From: Cupriavidus necator
Lineage (GTDB): Bacteria; Pseudomonadota; Gammaproteobacteria; Burkholderiales; Burkholderiaceae
NCBI GenBank assembly: GCA_022041995.1
Contig: CP074390.1
Coordinates: forward strand, 1,364,001-1,428,000
Length of the DNA: 64,000 bases
Direction of reading: 5' to 3'
Part shown: positions 62,480 through 64,000 of the stretch, one piece after another
How positions within the stretch are numbered: position 1 is the first letter of the stretch
Layout of the letters: every line of letters starts with the position of its first letter
Made by a program: the position numbers and the translations under genes
The notes under the pieces: generated by a model
Databases searched by the model: none
Told to the model about the DNA's origin: nothing
What the model saw: only the letters and a program-made list of their open reading frames with translations

Positions 62480-63241
62480 ATGCGGTTTGAATTTGTCGAT
62501 GCGGCCCATGCCGGGCAGGCGGGCAGCGACCCGCTGCAGGATGAGCTGGCCTTGCTCGACCTCGCGGCACAGGGCCGGCAAGTGGCGCAGCTGTGGGAGG
62601 CGCCGCTGTCGCTGGTGGTGCCGCGCACCTACCTGCGCCACGCCGCGCTGGAAACTGCGCGCGCCGACTTCGCGCAGCAGGGATGCCCGGTATTCCTGCG
62701 CATGTCGGGCGGCGGGCTGGTGCCGCAGGGCCCTGGCATCCTCAACCTGAGCCTGGCCTACACAGTGGGACAGCCGCCAGGCGCGCGCAGCGATGCGGTC
62801 TACCTGCACCTGTGCGAGGTCATCGGCGACGCGCTGCAAGCGCTGGCCGTCGACACGCACTGGCAGGCGGTGGCCGGTTCCTTCTGCGACGGCCGCTACA
62901 ACCTGGCCTGGGGCCCGCCCGAAGCCGCGCGCAAGATCGCCGGCACGGCGCAGTACTGGCGGCGCGCGCCCGCGGCCATGCAAGCGCCCGACGGACAGCG
63001 CCACCTGGTGCTGGCCCATGCGGTGCTGCTGGTCAGCGCCGACCCCATGCAGATCAACGCTCGCGCCAATGCGTTCGAAGCGGCCATCGACAGCGGCCGG
63101 CGCTATGACGCGGGCAAGGTCGTCAGCGTGCGCGAGGCATTGTTGGCCAGCGGCCGCGCGGTCAATGACGGCGCCGCGCTGATGGCGCAAGTATCGGAAG
63201 CGCTGCGGCGAAGCGTCGGGCAGATGCCGCCACCGGCGTAG
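62480..63241 (+). CDS. Lipoate-protein ligase A-like protein
   Basis: A 253-residue member of the LplA/BPL catalytic-domain family. The glycine-rich lipoyl-AMP site FLRMSGGGLVPQGPGILNLS is near 75-95 and the catalytic Lys lies in EAARKIAGTAQYWRR near 155. It would attach lipoate to AcoC. GGAGG lies upstream of ATG 62480 at slightly long spacing. Position in the operon, after the AhpD-like gene by 46 bp, supports a dedicated ligase for the acetoin complex. Confidence 0.82.
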   Translation: MRFEFVDAAHAGQAGSDPLQDELALLDLAAQGRQVAQLWEAPLSLVVPRTYLRHAALETARADFAQQGCPVFLRMSGGGLVPQGPGILNLSLAYTVGQPPGARSDAVYLHLCEVIGDALQALAVDTHWQAVAGSFCDGRYNLAWGPPEAARKIAGTAQYWRRAPAAMQAPDGQRHLVLAHAVLLVSADPMQINARANAFEAAIDSGRRYDAGKVVSVREALLASGRAVNDGAALMAQVSEALRRSVGQMPPPA

Positions 63242-63282
63242 CCGCTTGACCGGGAGACGCCAATTGGCGATCCCAAAAAATT

Positions 63283-63301
63283 GCGGCCCACGCGGGGCCG
63301 C
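63283..63301 (-). terminator. Intrinsic terminator of the minus-strand gene at 63.4 kb
   Basis: 7-pair GC stem (GCGGCCC, 63283-63289; GGGCCGC, 63295-63301). On the minus strand it is followed by AATTTTTT, a good T-tract, so it ends the minus-strand gene to its right. A separate hairpin with a stable cUUCGg loop at 63369-63390 lies between the two and may serve the plus-strand aco transcript. Confidence 0.75.
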
Positions 63302-63368
63302 TAAAAATCGGGAATACGAGGCGTGTCAGATGCCTCAGGAGACGTTATCGGCACAACGCGGGTCGGCA

Positions 63369-63390
63369 AGACCCCACTTCGGTGGGGTCT
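63369..63390 (+). terminator. cUUCGg-loop hairpin
   Basis: AGACCCCAC-TTCG-GTGGGGTCT: nine perfect pairs closed by a UUCG tetraloop with a C-G closing pair, an exceptionally stable RNA hairpin on the plus strand. No T-tract follows, so termination there is uncertain. Confidence 0.6.
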
Positions 63391-63421
63391 GTCGAGCCCA
63401 ATCCTGGAGGCGGGTGATCGC

Positions 63422-64000
63422 TTATGCGGTCAGGTAGGCGGAGTGCGGGTCCGGCCGGATGGCAGCGCGCAGCTTGCGAACGCTGGCTTCCAGTTCGGCA
63501 TGGGCGGCATCGAGCCACGCCACGCGATGGCGCACCGGGTCCTTGGCCGACAGGTCGCTGGCGGCGATCTCGCGCAGGAAGTAGCGCACCATGCTGCCGG
63601 CGCGCGCCGGCACTGGCATCATCCCCAGCAGTTGATGCTTCGCCAGCAGCCGGCGGCTGACTGCATGCCGCAGTCCTGCCCAGGCGGTACGGCCCAGCGC
63701 GATATACAGCGCATCGGTGCGCATCTGTCGCACGGCGCCCAGGAACTGCGCTTCGAATACCTCGCGCAGCATCGGTGTGTCCAGCAGTTCTTCCAGTGGC
63801 CCGTCGAACGCCAGACCGCGCCGCGTGGTGGCATACGGCAGCAAGGCAAGCGGTTGCAGGCGCTCGAACCCGTCGTTCCACAATGCCGCGGCGTGCGGCA
63901 GGCCGACCAGTTCCGGCACCCGGAAGTGGTCGAGCATGCGGATCAGGTTGGGCCGCACCAGCTTGCCGCCCAGTTCGACGCGCCGCTTGTTCTCGCGCTG
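63422..64000 (-). CDS. Unrecognised protein, partial at the right edge
   Basis: At least 192 residues; the N-terminus is beyond the window. Not confidently recognised. The segment MRTDALYIALGRTAWAGLRH resembles a nucleotide-binding or uracil-DNA-glycosylase-like strand-turn, but the usual catalytic motifs are not visible, so I do not assign it. It starts QRENKRRVELGGKLVRPNLI in the visible part and ends RAAIRPDPHSAYLTA. It ends before a T-tracted terminator, convergent with the aco operon. Confidence 0.6.
   Translation of the reverse strand, partial: QRENKRRVELGGKLVRPNLIRMLDHFRVPELVGLPHAAALWNDGFERLQPLALLPYATTRRGLAFDGPLEELLDTPMLREVFEAQFLGAVRQMRTDALYIALGRTAWAGLRHAVSRRLLAKHQLLGMMPVPARAGSMVRYFLREIAASDLSAKDPVRHRVAWLDAAHAELEASVRKLRAAIRPDPHSAYLTA

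Noticed and set aside
1..64000. CRISPR arrays, rRNA or tRNA genes, prophage, plasmid origin
   Set aside because: I looked for regularly spaced repeats, RNA gene signatures, integrases and iterons and saw none in the window.

Overview
This is a GC-rich, densely coded stretch of a betaproteobacterial chromosome. Gene content points to Burkholderiaceae, most likely Cupriavidus/Ralstonia. The pointers are an acoXABC acetoin operon whose AcoC carries a C-terminal alpha/beta-hydrolase domain, two tctC/Bug-type solute-binding proteins, many LysR, GntR and IclR regulators, and a D-glucarate pathway that ends at 2-oxoglutarate. Genus is inferred from family knowledge; no database search was possible.

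Layout. 1-3.7 kb: the lactate operon lutABC (minus strand; lutB runs off the left edge) and a divergent GntR regulator, with LldR/PdhR-type operators before and after the regulator gene. 3.7-7.1 kb: an AI-2E-family membrane protein and ethanolamine ammonia-lyase eutBC. 7.2-11.7 kb: a YbaK-type protein, a LysR regulator, an MHS-family permease, a small secreted protein and an SDR oxidoreductase. 11.9-16.3 kb: ferredoxin-NADP reductase, class II fumarase, a LysR regulator, a Cys-rich copper-binding-type protein and a small zinc-ribbon protein. 16.3-21.8 kb: a divergent pair of c-di-GMP enzymes. 21.9-25.8 kb: a three-gene ABC importer of the 2-aminoethylphosphonate type. 25.9-31.9 kb: small regulators (PadR-like, Fur), an EamA exporter, a PRC-barrel protein, a LysR regulator and a DUF1338 protein. 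32-35.1 kb: a stand-alone EF-G and a NarL-type response regulator.

35.1-43 kb is a D-glucarate regulon: a GntR regulator, gudD, two Bug proteins, and a convergent kdgD plus 2-oxoglutarate-semialdehyde dehydrogenase unit. The two arms share an operator half-site and are separated by a 0.7-kb inverted-repeat element. 43.4-44.4 kb: a DedA-rhodanese fusion. 44.4-48.9 kb: a minus-strand operon of a class V aminotransferase, PepE-type dipeptidase, porin and DUF1177 protein, with a tandem 20-bp-phased operator upstream. This looks like an uncharacterised peptide or amino-acid-derivative utilisation unit and is the best candidate here for undescribed biology. 49-53.8 kb: a patatin-like membrane lipase, an IclR regulator and a flavin monooxygenase-like protein. 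54-63.2 kb: the acetoin dehydrogenase cluster acoR-acoXABC-ahpD-like-lplA-like, with an obvious sigma-54 promoter and upstream activator palindrome. acoX is split by a complete IS4-family element with a 10-bp target duplication.

At least five otherwise conserved genes (fumC, the zinc-ribbon gene, the ABC ATPase, acoR, acoB) carry single-base shifts in short G or C runs, and the DUF1177 gene has one in-frame TAG. The shared homopolymer signature makes sequence error at least as likely as gene decay.
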